DNA of 64,000 nt from Hymenobacter aerophilus DSM 13606. GTDB taxonomy: Bacteria; Bacteroidota; Bacteroidia; Cytophagales; Hymenobacteraceae. Position numbers and translations under genes: made by a program. The first letter of the stretch is position 1; each line of letters begins with the position of its first letter. The stretch covers positions 1 to 64,000 of the forward strand of contig NZ_KB907819.1 of the NCBI RefSeq assembly GCF_000382225.1, in the 5' to 3' direction. A model generated the notes under the pieces. The model searched no databases. It was not told the DNA's origin and saw only the letters and a list, made by a program, of their open reading frames with translations. Of the stretch, positions 17,427 through 25,970 are shown in pieces.

Positions 17427-18179
17427 ATGGTAAAATCGATTCGCAAACTGCTGGTGCGCACGCTGGGCTTCGAGCGCTACATCCGGCTCGTGAGCCACGT
17501 GTACCTGCGGCTGGTGGGCGCGGGCTGGGGCAAAGCCAAATACCCCGAGCTGTTTTTCCTGGAGAAAATAGTGCGGCCCGGCTTCGTGTGCCTCGATATC
17601 GGGGCCAACCTGGGCTACTACTCGGTGGCGCTGTCGCGGCTGGTGGGCCCCACCGGGCGGGTGCTGGCCGTGGAGCCGATACCCGCGTTCCAGGCCATTT
17701 GGCACGATAACGTGCAGCTGAGCAGTTACGACAACCTTACGCTGCTACCGTATGCGCTGGGCAGTGAAAACACCACCGTGCAGATGGGCACGCCCGAGCG
17801 CGCCGGCCTGTTGCACCACGGCATGACCAAAATTGCCGCCAGCAGCCCCACCGAAACCTACGCCCGCACCTACGAAGTGCCCATGCGCGTGCCCGACGAG
17901 CTGCTGGCCGACCTGCCCCGCCTCGATTTCGTGAAATGCGACGTGGAGGGCTTCGAGTCGGTGGTGTTTGCCAACATGCAGGCCACCCTGCGCCGCTGCC
18001 GGCCCCTGATTCAGACGGAACTCAACGGCCTCGAAAACCGCCGCCAAGTGGTGGCGCTGCTGGCCGAGTTGGGCTACAAACCATTTGTGCTCTCGGCGCG
18101 TTCAGAACTCGTAGCCTGTTCCGAAGAGCAGCTGCGCAGCGCCGTTACGGCCGATTTCTACTTTCAACCCGTTTCCTGA
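17427..18179 (+). CDS. FkbM-family SAM-dependent methyltransferase
   Basis: 250 residues. CLDIGANLGYYSVAL is the glycine-rich SAM-binding motif, AVEPIPA the acidic second motif, and DFVKCDVEGFESVV the FkbM-specific motif around 170. The family usually O-methylates sugars in glycans or polyketides, so a role in surface polysaccharide modification is likely but the substrate is unknown. No glycan-synthesis genes are adjacent. A CATCTTTG 11 bases before the ATG resembles a -7 box and suggests a very short leader. It is divergent from tRNA-Thr. Confidence 0.88.
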   Translation: MVKSIRKLLVRTLGFERYIRLVSHVYLRLVGAGWGKAKYPELFFLEKIVRPGFVCLDIGANLGYYSVALSRLVGPTGRVLAVEPIPAFQAIWHDNVQLSSYDNLTLLPYALGSENTTVQMGTPERAGLLHHGMTKIAASSPTETYARTYEVPMRVPDELLADLPRLDFVKCDVEGFESVVFANMQATLRRCRPLIQTELNGLENRRQVVALLAELGYKPFVLSARSELVACSEEQLRSAVTADFYFQPVS

Positions 18180-18205
18180 GCCCCGCTTTTTCGGGCTTCG
18201 TTGTC

Positions 18206-18490
18206 ATGGTAAAATTCCTCATCATCCTGCTCGTCATCTGGCTCGTCAGCCGCTACATTCTGCCCGTGGTGTTGCGGCTGGTAGTGGGGGCGCTGGTGAA
18301 GAAGCAGGCCAAAAAGTTCGGCCAGCAGTTCGGGCAGAATCCGTTCAGCCAGCCACCGCCCCGCCCCTCGGCCGCCCGCCCCGCCACGGCCCCCGGCGAA
18401 GTCCACGTCGATTACGTGCCGCCCCACCCTGAGCCCGACACCAAGGAGTTTAAAGGCGGCGAGTACGTCGATTTTGAGGAAGTGAAATAG
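18206..18490 (+). CDS. DUF4834-like small membrane protein
   Basis: 94 residues: one N-terminal membrane span (MVKFLIILLVIWLVSRYIL, then VVLRLVVGALV), a short basic segment, a Pro-rich stretch, and an acidic tail ending in FKGGEYVDFEEVK. The span plus the GEYVDFEE-type tail is the hallmark of DUF4834 in Bacteroidota. Function is unknown. It follows the FkbM gene by 26 bases, so the two may be co-transcribed. Confidence 0.8.
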   Translation: MVKFLIILLVIWLVSRYILPVVLRLVVGALVKKQAKKFGQQFGQNPFSQPPPRPSAARPATAPGEVHVDYVPPHPEPDTKEFKGGEYVDFEEVK

Positions 18491-18517
18491 GGCACTGAGC
18501 CGGTAGCTGCCAGCCCC

Positions 18518-18688
18518 AGCTGCCAGCCCCAGCGGGGCGTCATATCGGTAGAAATTTCAACGCTCCTACCAAGCAAAGCCCCAGCGGGGCGACACCGACC
18601 GTTCAACGATGGGTGTCGCCCCGCTGGGGCTTTTAACAAAGACTCTTTTGCTTGCTACCGATATGGCGCCCCGCTGGGGCTGGCAGCT
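18518..18688. repeat. Nested palindromic repeat element, copy 1
   Basis: Two sets of inverted arms fit inside each other. The outer arms are 34 bp with one mismatch (18518-18551, 18655-18688). The inner arms are a perfect 22 bp (18575-18596, 18612-18633). GCCCCAGCGGGGC, itself a small hairpin, occurs on each arm. The same architecture recurs at 26908-27066. It lies between two convergent genes, like REP/BIME-type interspersed elements. Confidence 0.88.
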
Positions 18689-18697
18689 CAACCCCTG

Positions 18698-21331
18698 CTA
18701 TATCCCGATGCCTACCCGGATGCCGGTGCCGGCGCGCTTGCCCGATTGCAGGCTGGTGTAGAAATCAACCCGCATGACTTTGAACACGTGCTCGATGCCG
18801 GCGCCCAGCTCCAGGTAGTGGCCGGCGGCGGGCGTGGTGAGGTAGTTGAGCGAGGCCACTTCCTGCCATTGCAGGCGACGCAGCAGCGGGATTTTGTTCA
18901 GCAGGAAACCGTTGAAATGGTGGTTGTAGTGCGCCTCCACGTAGCGGTCGGCGGTGCTGTAGCGGTAGTAGTCGAGCAGCTGGAACTGGCTGAAATTGGC
19001 GGCCAGGTAGGTGCGGTTGCCGTGGAAGTGGCGGAAATCCATGAACTCCAGCCGGGGCGAGCCGGGGAAGAAACCGGCCGCCACCTGGTAGTTGCTCGTG
19101 CCCAGCAACCCAAACGACACCGAGTGGCTCAGGCCGGCCTGCAAGAGTGTGTAGCGCACCTCGGAGCCCAGCGCCCCAATGCCCTGCCGCCACAAAAAGG
19201 AAAGCGTCGGGTACTTCGAGCCCAGGTTGAACTTGCCGGTGGGCCGCGTAATGTATTTCTGGCCGGGCTGGAAACTGGCCGACAGCTCGGTGCTCAGGGC
19301 CCGGCTGCGGCCAAAGCCCGTGCCGCCGGGCAGCTCGGCGGCCACCGGCTCGTTGGGCGTGAAAGCCCGGTTCTCCTTATCGCGCAGCAGTTTGGTGGTG
19401 GTGTTGAACAGCTCGCGGCGCACGTCGTAGCTGGCGCGGGCCAGCAGCGTGAGCCCGTTGAGCGGCTCCCACTGGTAGCCCAGCGCCGCGCCGTCGCGGC
19501 GATAGAGCTTGGCGTAGTTGCGGTTTTCGAGCAGCGTGTAGTAGCTGTTGATGAAGGGCGTGAGCTGGCTCTGCAGGTCGAAATTCTCGACGGTGCGGCC
19601 TGCCCGCACCAGCAGCCGGCCCAGCCGCACCGGATGCATTTGCCACTCGGCCTCCACGCTCGGGCTCAGCAGCTTGTTGCTGAAGCCGTAGCGCAAACTC
19701 GGCGTAACCGCCCAGTAGCGCCTATCGTCGGTGCGCTGCCGGAAGGTGGCCTCGGGGTTGAGCACCACGCCCTCGACGGTGTTGTAGCGAAGGATGTTGA
19801 ACACCGGCTGCACGTACCAGCTGCGCTTCTCGAAGGTGCGGTTATAGGTGTAGCCCGTCAGCAGCAGCTTACCGAAGCCCAGCTCATTGCGCTTGCGGTC
19901 CAGCGAGTCCTGGTAGGGGCGCGACTTGCGGATGACTTCGGTACTGTCCTTCACCTGGTAATCTTTCTGCTCTTCGTCGGTGAGTGGGGTGGGACGGATG
20001 GTGGCCCAGTAGGCGGTGTCGCGCTCGTTGGCGGCTTTTTCCACCAGCATCACCTCGCCCTTGCACAGCCGGCCCACGCCGCTGGTGTCGCGGGCGGCGG
20101 CCTGCTCGGCCTTTTTGGCCTGGCGGCGCACGGCCCGGCTCAGTCCGCTCAGGTCAGGTTTCTGCTTTCGGATGTCGGCTACGGTTTCGCGGGTTACGGG
20201 CGCATCGTCGGCCGCCGGGGGCGTGGGGGCCAGGGTGGGGGCGGGGCGGTTGGGGAAGGTGGGCGTAACGCGGTAGTTGGAGAGCACGGCCGTGGTGTAG
20301 CCGCTGCCTTTGAACCCGAAGGCCGTGAAGTTGACCGTAATCCGCTGCGACTGCATCACCCACACGTCCGAGGGCCCCGGCGCCGGCCCGAACAGCTGCT
20401 CGATGTGCAGGCGGTCCACGTAGTCAATCTGCGCGCTCTTGCTTAAATCCAGCGACACCGACTGCAGCCGCCAGGTGCCATCGACCACGTAGATGTGGCC
20501 GGCAAACACGGGGTCGGAGGCGCGGCGCGGGGTCACTTTTATTTTATGAATCAGCAGGTTGCCCCGCTGGCTGCTGCCCTCCAGCTCGTAGCGGTAGAAC
20601 AGGAAGGCGTTGGAGGCAATCGGCGACACGAAGCCGCGCTCCGAAAACCGGGCTTTCAGCAGGTTCTGGTAGAAGTTCAGCCCCTCGCCGGCCCCGGCCC
20701 GGTTGAAGCTCATGCCCCGCGCGTCGCCGCTCACCCGCGAGGAAATCATGCGCTCCTTCACCACGTTCGGCTGCCGGAAGCTCAGCTCCGATACCGATTC
20801 CGACAAGTAGAAAATGCCCGGCTTGATATCGGGGCCCACTTTTACGAGGCCCAGAATCTTGCCCGGCACATCGGAAAACCGGGCCAGCGTCTTCACGTAG
20901 GTGCGGGCCTGGAAGGCGGCCACCTCGCGCTCGTGGTAGCGCCGCCACTGCATGGCTTGCTGAATGATGGCGTAGGCAGGGTCTTTGTCGGAGCCGCGCA
21001 CCACCACTTCGCGCAGCTGGTAGTTTTCGGGCGCGAGCGTGACGTTGAGCACCGTGGCCGTGTCGCCGCCGGCCACGCGCACGGTGTGCTGGCTGGGCCG
21101 GTAGCCCACGTACTGAAACACCAGCTCGTAGGTGCCGGCCGCCAGCCGCAACTGGTAGTCGCCCTGCTCGTTGGCGGCGGTGCTGGTGGTGGTGCCGCGC
21201 ACGGCCACGTTGGCGAAGGGCAGGCCCGCCCCCTGCGGGTCGGCGAGGCGGCCGCGCACCACGCCGCCCCAGGCCGCGCTGGTCGATAGTAACAGCAGTA
21301 GGTAGCAGAGCCCCGGCAGTAGAAAACGCAT
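18698..21331 (-). CDS. DUF5686 outer-membrane protein with carboxypeptidase-regulatory-like domain
   Basis: 877 residues. A signal peptide (MRFLLPGLCYLLLLL) precedes a carboxypeptidase-regulatory-like beta-sandwich with GRLADPQGAGLPFANVAV. The region up to about 350, with AYAIIQQAMQWRR and ARTYVKTLARF, is typical of DUF5686, and the rest is barrel-like with frequent Tyr/Phe at alternate positions. The family sits in Bacteroidota outer membranes. Its role is not established. The protein lacks a TonB plug. The ATG at 21331 begins a clear signal peptide, whereas upstream in-frame residues do not. It is transcribed towards the FkbM-DUF4834 pair. Confidence 0.85.
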   Translation of the reverse strand: MRFLLPGLCYLLLLLSTSAAWGGVVRGRLADPQGAGLPFANVAVRGTTTSTAANEQGDYQLRLAAGTYELVFQYVGYRPSQHTVRVAGGDTATVLNVTLAPENYQLREVVVRGSDKDPAYAIIQQAMQWRRYHEREVAAFQARTYVKTLARFSDVPGKILGLVKVGPDIKPGIFYLSESVSELSFRQPNVVKERMISSRVSGDARGMSFNRAGAGEGLNFYQNLLKARFSERGFVSPIASNAFLFYRYELEGSSQRGNLLIHKIKVTPRRASDPVFAGHIYVVDGTWRLQSVSLDLSKSAQIDYVDRLHIEQLFGPAPGPSDVWVMQSQRITVNFTAFGFKGSGYTTAVLSNYRVTPTFPNRPAPTLAPTPPAADDAPVTRETVADIRKQKPDLSGLSRAVRRQAKKAEQAAARDTSGVGRLCKGEVMLVEKAANERDTAYWATIRPTPLTDEEQKDYQVKDSTEVIRKSRPYQDSLDRKRNELGFGKLLLTGYTYNRTFEKRSWYVQPVFNILRYNTVEGVVLNPEATFRQRTDDRRYWAVTPSLRYGFSNKLLSPSVEAEWQMHPVRLGRLLVRAGRTVENFDLQSQLTPFINSYYTLLENRNYAKLYRRDGAALGYQWEPLNGLTLLARASYDVRRELFNTTTKLLRDKENRAFTPNEPVAAELPGGTGFGRSRALSTELSASFQPGQKYITRPTGKFNLGSKYPTLSFLWRQGIGALGSEVRYTLLQAGLSHSVSFGLLGTSNYQVAAGFFPGSPRLEFMDFRHFHGNRTYLAANFSQFQLLDYYRYSTADRYVEAHYNHHFNGFLLNKIPLLRRLQWQEVASLNYLTTPAAGHYLELGAGIEHVFKVMRVDFYTSLQSGKRAGTGIRVGIGI

Positions 21332-21410
21332 AATCCTCACAAGTTCATAGACTTCGGCAAGGTAGATACAATCCGGCCCAAACAGGTTGCCTGAACCCGA
21401 TAAACGCAAA

Positions 21411-21437
21411 ACAGGAGCGCTGGTGGGGCGCTCCTGT
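21411..21437. terminator. Rho-independent terminator of the ferritin-like genes
   Basis: A 10-bp stem (ACAGGAGCGC 21411-21420, complement 21428-21437) encloses TGGTGGG. On the minus strand a GTTTTGCGTTT tract follows. It lies 28 bases past the stop at 21466 and before the DUF5686 gene. Confidence 0.8.
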
Positions 21438-21465
21438 TCAGGATTAACAAAGCAAACTGCCGGGT

Positions 21466-22428
21466 TTAGATGAATAGCGTGCTCTTGGCGTCCACGAAGT
21501 TGCGGGCAATGCTCTTGACTGTAGCCGCATCGAGGGCCTCATCGAACGCCTCCGAAGCCGAAGCGGCGGTGGCGCCGGCCGTGTTCGTCAGCAGGTCGAT
21601 GCCGGCCTGCGTGGTGTTGCTGTCGGCGGGGAAGAACAGTTCGGTGGGGCCGCCGGTGGCAGGTACGCCGGGACCATACACGGCCGCCGTCGAGGGCGTG
21701 GTGCTGGGCGAAGGACCGCCGTTGTCGGTGCCCGAAATCCAGCTTTTAGGCTGCTTGTTGAGGTTGGCCAAATCGCCGGGCACCGACGTGGCGGCGGCGT
21801 TGGCGGCCACCCCGCGGCGCACCGTGCGCACGTGCGAGGAGTGGCGGGCTTCCACCGAGTGGATGTTGAGGGCCGCTTCCAGAATGTCCTTGTTCGACAT
21901 CAGCTTGGTAGCGCCACCCTTGTAGGCGCGCACGCCGGTATCCACGAAAGCCTGCGACACGCCCAGGTACAGCGCGTAGTCAGTGAAAGCCTTGGCAAAC
22001 GGCCCGTCGCCGCTGCCCTTGCCGCCCGAGTAGTCGAACGTGGCCCGGCCCGGGTCGGGAATGGCATCTCCACCCAACGCCTCGCGCAGCACCTTGATGT
22101 GGCCCGACTCGTCGTTGCGGATAATTTCGAAGGCCGGCCGGTCAGCGGCCGGAATCAGGCCCGTGGCTTTGAGGCCCGAATCGTAGTAGTAAAACTCCAG
22201 GTACTCCAGGCTCAGGGCCAGGTTGAGTACGGCCTTAATGTCGGCGTTGAGCGTGCCCTGACCGTAAGCGCGCTGGAAAACGCCGCTTACCAGGTTGGGC
22301 AGCATGGCCGCCGTGAGGGTTTTGCCGGCCAGCCCGAAGTGCTTGAATACGCGGCGACGCGAGTCGAGGCGGTCGTAGATTTCGGGGTCGACCCGCTCGA
22401 TATCGGAGATTAATTTAAAGAAGTCCAT
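21466..22428 (-). CDS. Ferritin-like domain protein A
   Basis: 320 residues of the Ferritin_2-type family. Long helices contain ADIKAVLNLALSLEYLEFYYY, EIIRNDESGHIKVLREAL and IHSVEARHSSHVR. Glu in the first helix plus E-x-x-H pairs (DESGH, EARH) give a plausible di-iron site. Unlike its neighbour it has no clear export signal: the N terminus MDFFKLISDIERVDPEIY is polar. It lies 38 bases downstream of the second ferritin-like gene, so they form an operon. What the family does (iron storage, manganese catalase-like chemistry or neither) is not known. Confidence 0.82.
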   Translation of the reverse strand: MDFFKLISDIERVDPEIYDRLDSRRRVFKHFGLAGKTLTAAMLPNLVSGVFQRAYGQGTLNADIKAVLNLALSLEYLEFYYYDSGLKATGLIPAADRPAFEIIRNDESGHIKVLREALGGDAIPDPGRATFDYSGGKGSGDGPFAKAFTDYALYLGVSQAFVDTGVRAYKGGATKLMSNKDILEAALNIHSVEARHSSHVRTVRRGVAANAAATSVPGDLANLNKQPKSWISGTDNGGPSPSTTPSTAAVYGPGVPATGGPTELFFPADSNTTQAGIDLLTNTAGATAASASEAFDEALDAATVKSIARNFVDAKSTLFI

Positions 22429-22466
22429 GAGGTAAGGCGAGTAAGTGGATGGGGCGACGAACCGCC

Positions 22467-23222
22467 TTATTTAATGTTGCTGGCGCTGATTTTCGAGCCG
22501 TCTTTCAGGAATTTGTTGGCCATGTTCACCACGTCGGTCGGCTTCATCGACTTTTCTTTGCCGGTGCCCGTGCCTACGCCTGGGGCGCTGGTGCCGCTGG
22601 TAGGCGTAAACAGGTCTACCACGTCGGAGGCTACGAAAGTGTTGTAGTTGATCAGGTCGCGGATCAGGGCCGCGTGGCGGGCTTCCACCGACACGATTTT
22701 GCCGGCAATCAGCAGGTAAGCCTCCGTCTGGATGTAGCGGCCGGCGCCGTTGTAGGCGGCCACGCCCAAATCTTCGAACGACTTGGCCGCGCCGAGCACG
22801 CTGTTGCGGTCGTTGAAATTGATGCTCGAAAAGTCGGGCTCCAGGGCTTTGATGGCTTTGCCGGCCAATACGGTTTTGAAGAAGTCGGCGTGAATCTGCT
22901 CGTGGATGGCCAGGTCGTCAAACACCTGCTTTTCGAGACCCGCAGACAGGTTTTTGTAGTAAGCGCCTTCTTTCACCTTGGCATAAAACGCGGCTTCGAG
23001 CTGCTCAAGAGCATAAGCGTAGTTGAGTACGCCGTTGTCGCCCGAGCCTACGTCGATGGTGCCGCTGGGGGTAATATCGTCGTTGTCATCATCGCAGCCG
23101 GCGAGCAGCAGACCACCCACGGCCAGGCCAGCGCCAGAGTAACGGAGGAAGGACCGGCGCGGCAGCCGCGGCGCATCGGGGGTGCCGGGCACGACCGGCG
23201 GCAAGGAGGTAGTAGAGCTCAT
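22467..23222 (-). CDS. Ferritin-like domain protein B, Tat-type exported
   Basis: 251 residues. The N terminus has a twin-arginine signal (LPRRSFLRYSGAGLAVGG) ending LLLAGC, so a Tat-exported lipoprotein is likely. The body has YALEQLEAAFYAKV, DLAIHEQIHADFFKTVL and SVEARHAALIRDL, with the Glu/His pairs of a ferritin-like four-helix bundle. Folded export by Tat would fit a metal centre loaded in the cytoplasm. It is first in the two-gene operon. Co-location of a secreted and an apparently non-secreted member is common in Bacteroidota, but the partner relationship is an inference. Confidence 0.85.
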   Translation of the reverse strand: MSSTTSLPPVVPGTPDAPRLPRRSFLRYSGAGLAVGGLLLAGCDDDNDDITPSGTIDVGSGDNGVLNYAYALEQLEAAFYAKVKEGAYYKNLSAGLEKQVFDDLAIHEQIHADFFKTVLAGKAIKALEPDFSSINFNDRNSVLGAAKSFEDLGVAAYNGAGRYIQTEAYLLIAGKIVSVEARHAALIRDLINYNTFVASDVVDLFTPTSGTSAPGVGTGTGKEKSMKPTDVVNMANKFLKDGSKISASNIK

Positions 23223-23474
23223 CGTCGAGACAGATATAAAGGTGGAATGTCTGCCGTTTACGGGGGCGGGCGGGGGCTAAGTTGAGCGCCCGATTTGTAA
23301 ATACGTATTTCTTCTGATTGATTAAGTGTTTTTACGGATGGGTTAGTATGTTAATTATTAGATATATAGTTCAACTTTCGGACACCTCTGGGAGGCTATG
23401 ATGCCGAACTTTTTCCGCCGGGGCGTGTCTTTTACTCAACCCATCTGCTACTCCTACCAACTCCCCCGTTAGCC
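23223..23474. other. Divergent AT-rich intergenic region
   Basis: This 252-base spacer between the ferritin-like operon (minus) and recX (plus) is clearly more AT-rich than its surroundings, especially 23295-23385. It should hold both promoters. No confident TAnnTTTG box or inverted repeat operator was recognised. Confidence 0.45.
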
Positions 23475-23978
23475 ATGTTCAAGCCTGCTGCTCCTAAATT
23501 TTACACCCCCACCGAGGCCCTGCGCAAGATTGCCGAGTTCTGCGCCTATCAGGAGCGCTACCAGAAGGAGGTGGAAGCCAAGCTACGCAGCTACGGCCTG
23601 AATGAGGATGAAGCGGGCGAAATCATCATCCGCCTAAGCCGCGAAAAGCTGCTCGATGAGGAGCGCTTCGCCCAGGCCTACGTGCGCGGCCACTACAGCA
23701 ACAAGAAGTGGGGCCGGCGCCGTATTCTGCAGGAGCTTAAGCAGAAGGGCATTTCCGACTACTGCATCAAGTCGGGCATGAAGGAAATCGACGGCGACCA
23801 GTATTACCAGAACCTGGTGGACCTGCTCGAAAAGAAGGACCGCCAGGAAAAGGAGCGCCACCCCGGCAAGCGCCGCCAGAAAATCCAGGTATACCTGATG
23901 ACCAAAGGCTACGAGCAGGACCTGATTAAAATGGCGTTGGATGATCTGGGCAAAGAGGCCGAGGATGACGACGAATAA
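23475..23978 (+). CDS. recX: RecX-family regulator of RecA
   Basis: 167 residues. Three-helix repeats typical of RecX are visible: ALRKIAEFCAYQERYQKEVEA, then LLDEERFAQAYVRGHYSNKKWG, then RRILQELKQKGIS and IQVYLMTKGYEQDLI. The segments FAQAYVRG and KGIS are classic RecX positions. RecX binds inside the RecA filament groove and limits its assembly and strand exchange. recA is not in the window. The N-terminal extension (MFKPAAPKFYTPTEAL) is normal for Bacteroidota members. Confidence 0.93.
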   Translation: MFKPAAPKFYTPTEALRKIAEFCAYQERYQKEVEAKLRSYGLNEDEAGEIIIRLSREKLLDEERFAQAYVRGHYSNKKWGRRRILQELKQKGISDYCIKSGMKEIDGDQYYQNLVDLLEKKDRQEKERHPGKRRQKIQVYLMTKGYEQDLIKMALDDLGKEAEDDDE

Positions 23979-24023
23979 AAGCCGCGCCTTTGGGTAGGAG
24001 CACGGCTTTCGTTCGGGTATTAT

Positions 24024-24057
24024 GCAGTAACGCGAACTACAGAGTTCGCGTTACTGC
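24024..24057. terminator. 15-bp perfect inverted repeat carrying a stop codon
   Basis: GCAGTAACGCGAACT (24024-24038) pairs perfectly with 24043-24057 around a four-base loop. The right arm contains the TAA stop and last Gln codon of the minus-strand thioredoxin-like gene. It lies between convergent recX and that gene and probably acts as a terminator or 3' end stabiliser. No strong T-run follows. Confidence 0.7.
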
Positions 24058-24578
24058 AACTGGCCTCCCAGGAAACGCGTTAGCTCGCCCTGCTGCCAGT
24101 TTCCTTGGTATAGCTGGCCATTCACGAAAAAAGCGGGTGTCCCGTTCACGCCACTACGGACTCCGCTTTCAAAGTCAGCTTCCACCTTCTCGGTCACGGC
24201 CGAAGACTTTAGGTCGCTTTGGAATTGGTCCAAATTCAGCCCTAACTGTTGGGCGTGCTGCTGCAAACCGGCCGAATCGAGTTGGTCCTGATGCTCATAA
24301 AGAGCGTCGTGCATTTCCCAGAACTTGCCTTGCTGCGCTGCGGCCTCGGCAGCCAGGGCGGCCTGCTGGGCGTGCGGGTGCGCTTCGGCCAGCGGGAAAT
24401 TGCGGAACACAAACTGCAGTTTATCACCCAGCGCCTGCTGGGCTGCCTTTATTTCCGGGTAAGCCTCGCCGCAGTAGCTACACTGGTAGTCGCCGTATTC
24501 TACAAGTTCGAGCGGAGCGCCCTGGGGGCCTTGGCGGTGGTCGTGGCCGTCGATGGCCGGTTTCAGTTGGTTACTCAT
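24051..24578 (-). CDS. DsbA-like thioredoxin-fold oxidoreductase
   Basis: 175 residues. A thioredoxin fold has YGDYQCSYCGEAYP, giving a Cys-Ser-Tyr-Cys redox site near residue 33, a helical insertion, and the cis-proline loop GVNGTPAFFVNG near 147. This is the DsbA/DSBA-like (Thioredoxin_4) arrangement. No signal peptide is present, so the protein is predicted cytosolic, unlike classical DsbA. The start is 3 bases after the stop of the peroxiredoxin gene upstream, which argues strongly for co-expression and possibly for a reductant role towards it. Confidence 0.88.
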   Translation of the reverse strand: MSNQLKPAIDGHDHRQGPQGAPLELVEYGDYQCSYCGEAYPEIKAAQQALGDKLQFVFRNFPLAEAHPHAQQAALAAEAAAQQGKFWEMHDALYEHQDQLDSAGLQQHAQQLGLNLDQFQSDLKSSAVTEKVEADFESGVRSGVNGTPAFFVNGQLYQGNWQQGELTRFLGGQLQ

Positions 24579-24581
24579 GGC

Positions 24582-25049
24582 TTAGGCTTTTGCTTTATCG
24601 AGTTCTTCGAGGGCTTCCAGAATTCCATCGGCCCCGGGGTTGATGCCGGCGGGCGACAGGTAGCTCCACTGGATAATGCCCTTTTCATCGAGCACAAACA
24701 GAGCCCGCTTGGCTTCACCGGTTTGCTCATCGTACACGCCGTATTGTTGGGCTACGGCCCCTTTAGGCTCGAAATCGGCCAGTAGTGGGAAGTGCAGGTT
24801 GCGGTCTTTGCTGAACGCCAAGTGGCTCCACTTGCTGTCGACCGAAATACCGATTACCTGGGCGTTGTGCTTGGAGAAAAGCTTGCTGGTTTCGTTGTAG
24901 AGCGCCATCTGGTCGCCGCATACCGGGCTCCAGTCGGCCGGGTAAAAGGCCAGAATCACCCGCTGGCCCTGCAAATCGTGCAAGGCCAGTTTCTGGTCGG
25001 GGGTTGAATTCAATTCAAAATCGGGGGCAGGCGTGTTGGCTTCCAGCAT
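24582..25049 (-). CDS. Peroxiredoxin (AhpC/TSA-type redoxin)
   Basis: 155 residues with the redoxin fold: APDFELNSTPDQKLALHDL, then VILAFYPADWSPVCGDQ with the peroxidatic Cys and its Thr position replaced by Ser-Pro, then AVAQQYGVYDEQTGEAKRALFVLDE. Length and the lack of a clear C-terminal second Cys suggest a one-Cys type. It should reduce H2O2 or organic peroxides with an external thiol donor. The adjacent CSYC protein is the obvious candidate donor, an inference from the 3-base spacing. Confidence 0.9.
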   Translation of the reverse strand: MLEANTPAPDFELNSTPDQKLALHDLQGQRVILAFYPADWSPVCGDQMALYNETSKLFSKHNAQVIGISVDSKWSHLAFSKDRNLHFPLLADFEPKGAVAQQYGVYDEQTGEAKRALFVLDEKGIIQWSYLSPAGINPGADGILEALEELDKAKA

Positions 25050-25230
25050 GGTGTAAACAGGCGTAAGTTATAGGGTGTGCCCGGGCGCTCCGGTACGTTT
25101 CATCGTTTAGGGGCGCGGGGTGTTTTCTTACGGGTCGGTTTGTGCGACGGTTGTTCGGGCGCTCCTGGGGCCCAAGGATGAGGCGGTTCTCAAACAAACT
25201 GCTTCCGCTCTGCCAGATTAGGCAGCCGCG

Positions 25231-25860
25231 TTACCGCTTGGCCGGCACGGTGGGGTTCTGCATCTGCCGGCTCAGGATAACGCGGCGGCCGGTCATGGTT
25301 TCGAGTATAGGCCGCAGAATTTGCTGGGCGTTCTGCTCAGTCTGAGCCAGAATGCCGGAGTTGAGGGCGGCCCGGCGCACGTTGGCTTCGGCGTACTTAT
25401 AGCCGGCATCCACTAATTCAGCATCCTGAAAAAAGCCGTTTTCGATGCTATAGACCTTGCTTTTGCTATGGTCAATCTGCCAGACGCACAGCTCGGGCGC
25501 CGGCAAAGCCACGCGCACGATGGAGTCGCCTTCGAGCACCACATCCTGGGGGCGCAGCTTGCGCAAATCGAGGCAGCCGATGGCGTTACCGGCCACAATA
25601 AGGGCTACTTTGGCATCGGGCAGAAAGCGGTAAGTACTCTTTTTATACTCCACCACGTCGCGGAACTCGTAGCGCACCAGCTCCATGCGGCCCAGCGCCT
25701 CCACCTTTTGCAGTACCGTGTTGTGCGTCACGGTCACGCGGGGGGCGGGGTTGAGCGGATTCTCGAAGTCGGCCAGCGCGGGGCGCACTTTGGTCCAGAG
25801 AAACCACCCCAGGCCCACCAGAAACAGCAGGGGCAACAGACGGCGCAGTAGTTTGGGCAT
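25231..25860 (-). CDS. DUF4230 membrane-anchored protein
   Basis: 209 residues. One N-terminal hydrophobic span (LLPLLFLVGLGWFLWT) anchors it, and the rest is probably periplasmic. VLQKVEALGRMELVRYEFRD, the hydrophobic VALIVAGNAIGCLDL, and LPAPELCVWQIDHSKSKVY followed by a helix are the features of DUF4230 proteins. Function is unknown. It is co-oriented with the genes on both sides but separated from the peroxiredoxin by 180 bases. Confidence 0.85.
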   Translation of the reverse strand: MPKLLRRLLPLLFLVGLGWFLWTKVRPALADFENPLNPAPRVTVTHNTVLQKVEALGRMELVRYEFRDVVEYKKSTYRFLPDAKVALIVAGNAIGCLDLRKLRPQDVVLEGDSIVRVALPAPELCVWQIDHSKSKVYSIENGFFQDAELVDAGYKYAEANVRRAALNSGILAQTEQNAQQILRPILETMTGRRVILSRQMQNPTVPAKR

Positions 25861-25970
25861 TGGGGAGGAGTCGGTAAGGGAGTGAAAGGGTATGGGGAAG
25901 GATACGAGAAAACCTGCTTATTGACGAACTGTAGCAAGCATCAATTCCTTTCCATCGTCCACTATGCCAC

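Noticed and set aside
18746..20446. Long plus-strand open frame opposite the DUF5686 gene
   Set aside because: It is antisense to a gene with a signal peptide and clear domain structure, and its composition is Val/Gly/Ala-biased without motifs. The plus-strand frame at 26987-28882 opposite YfhO is rejected for the same reason.
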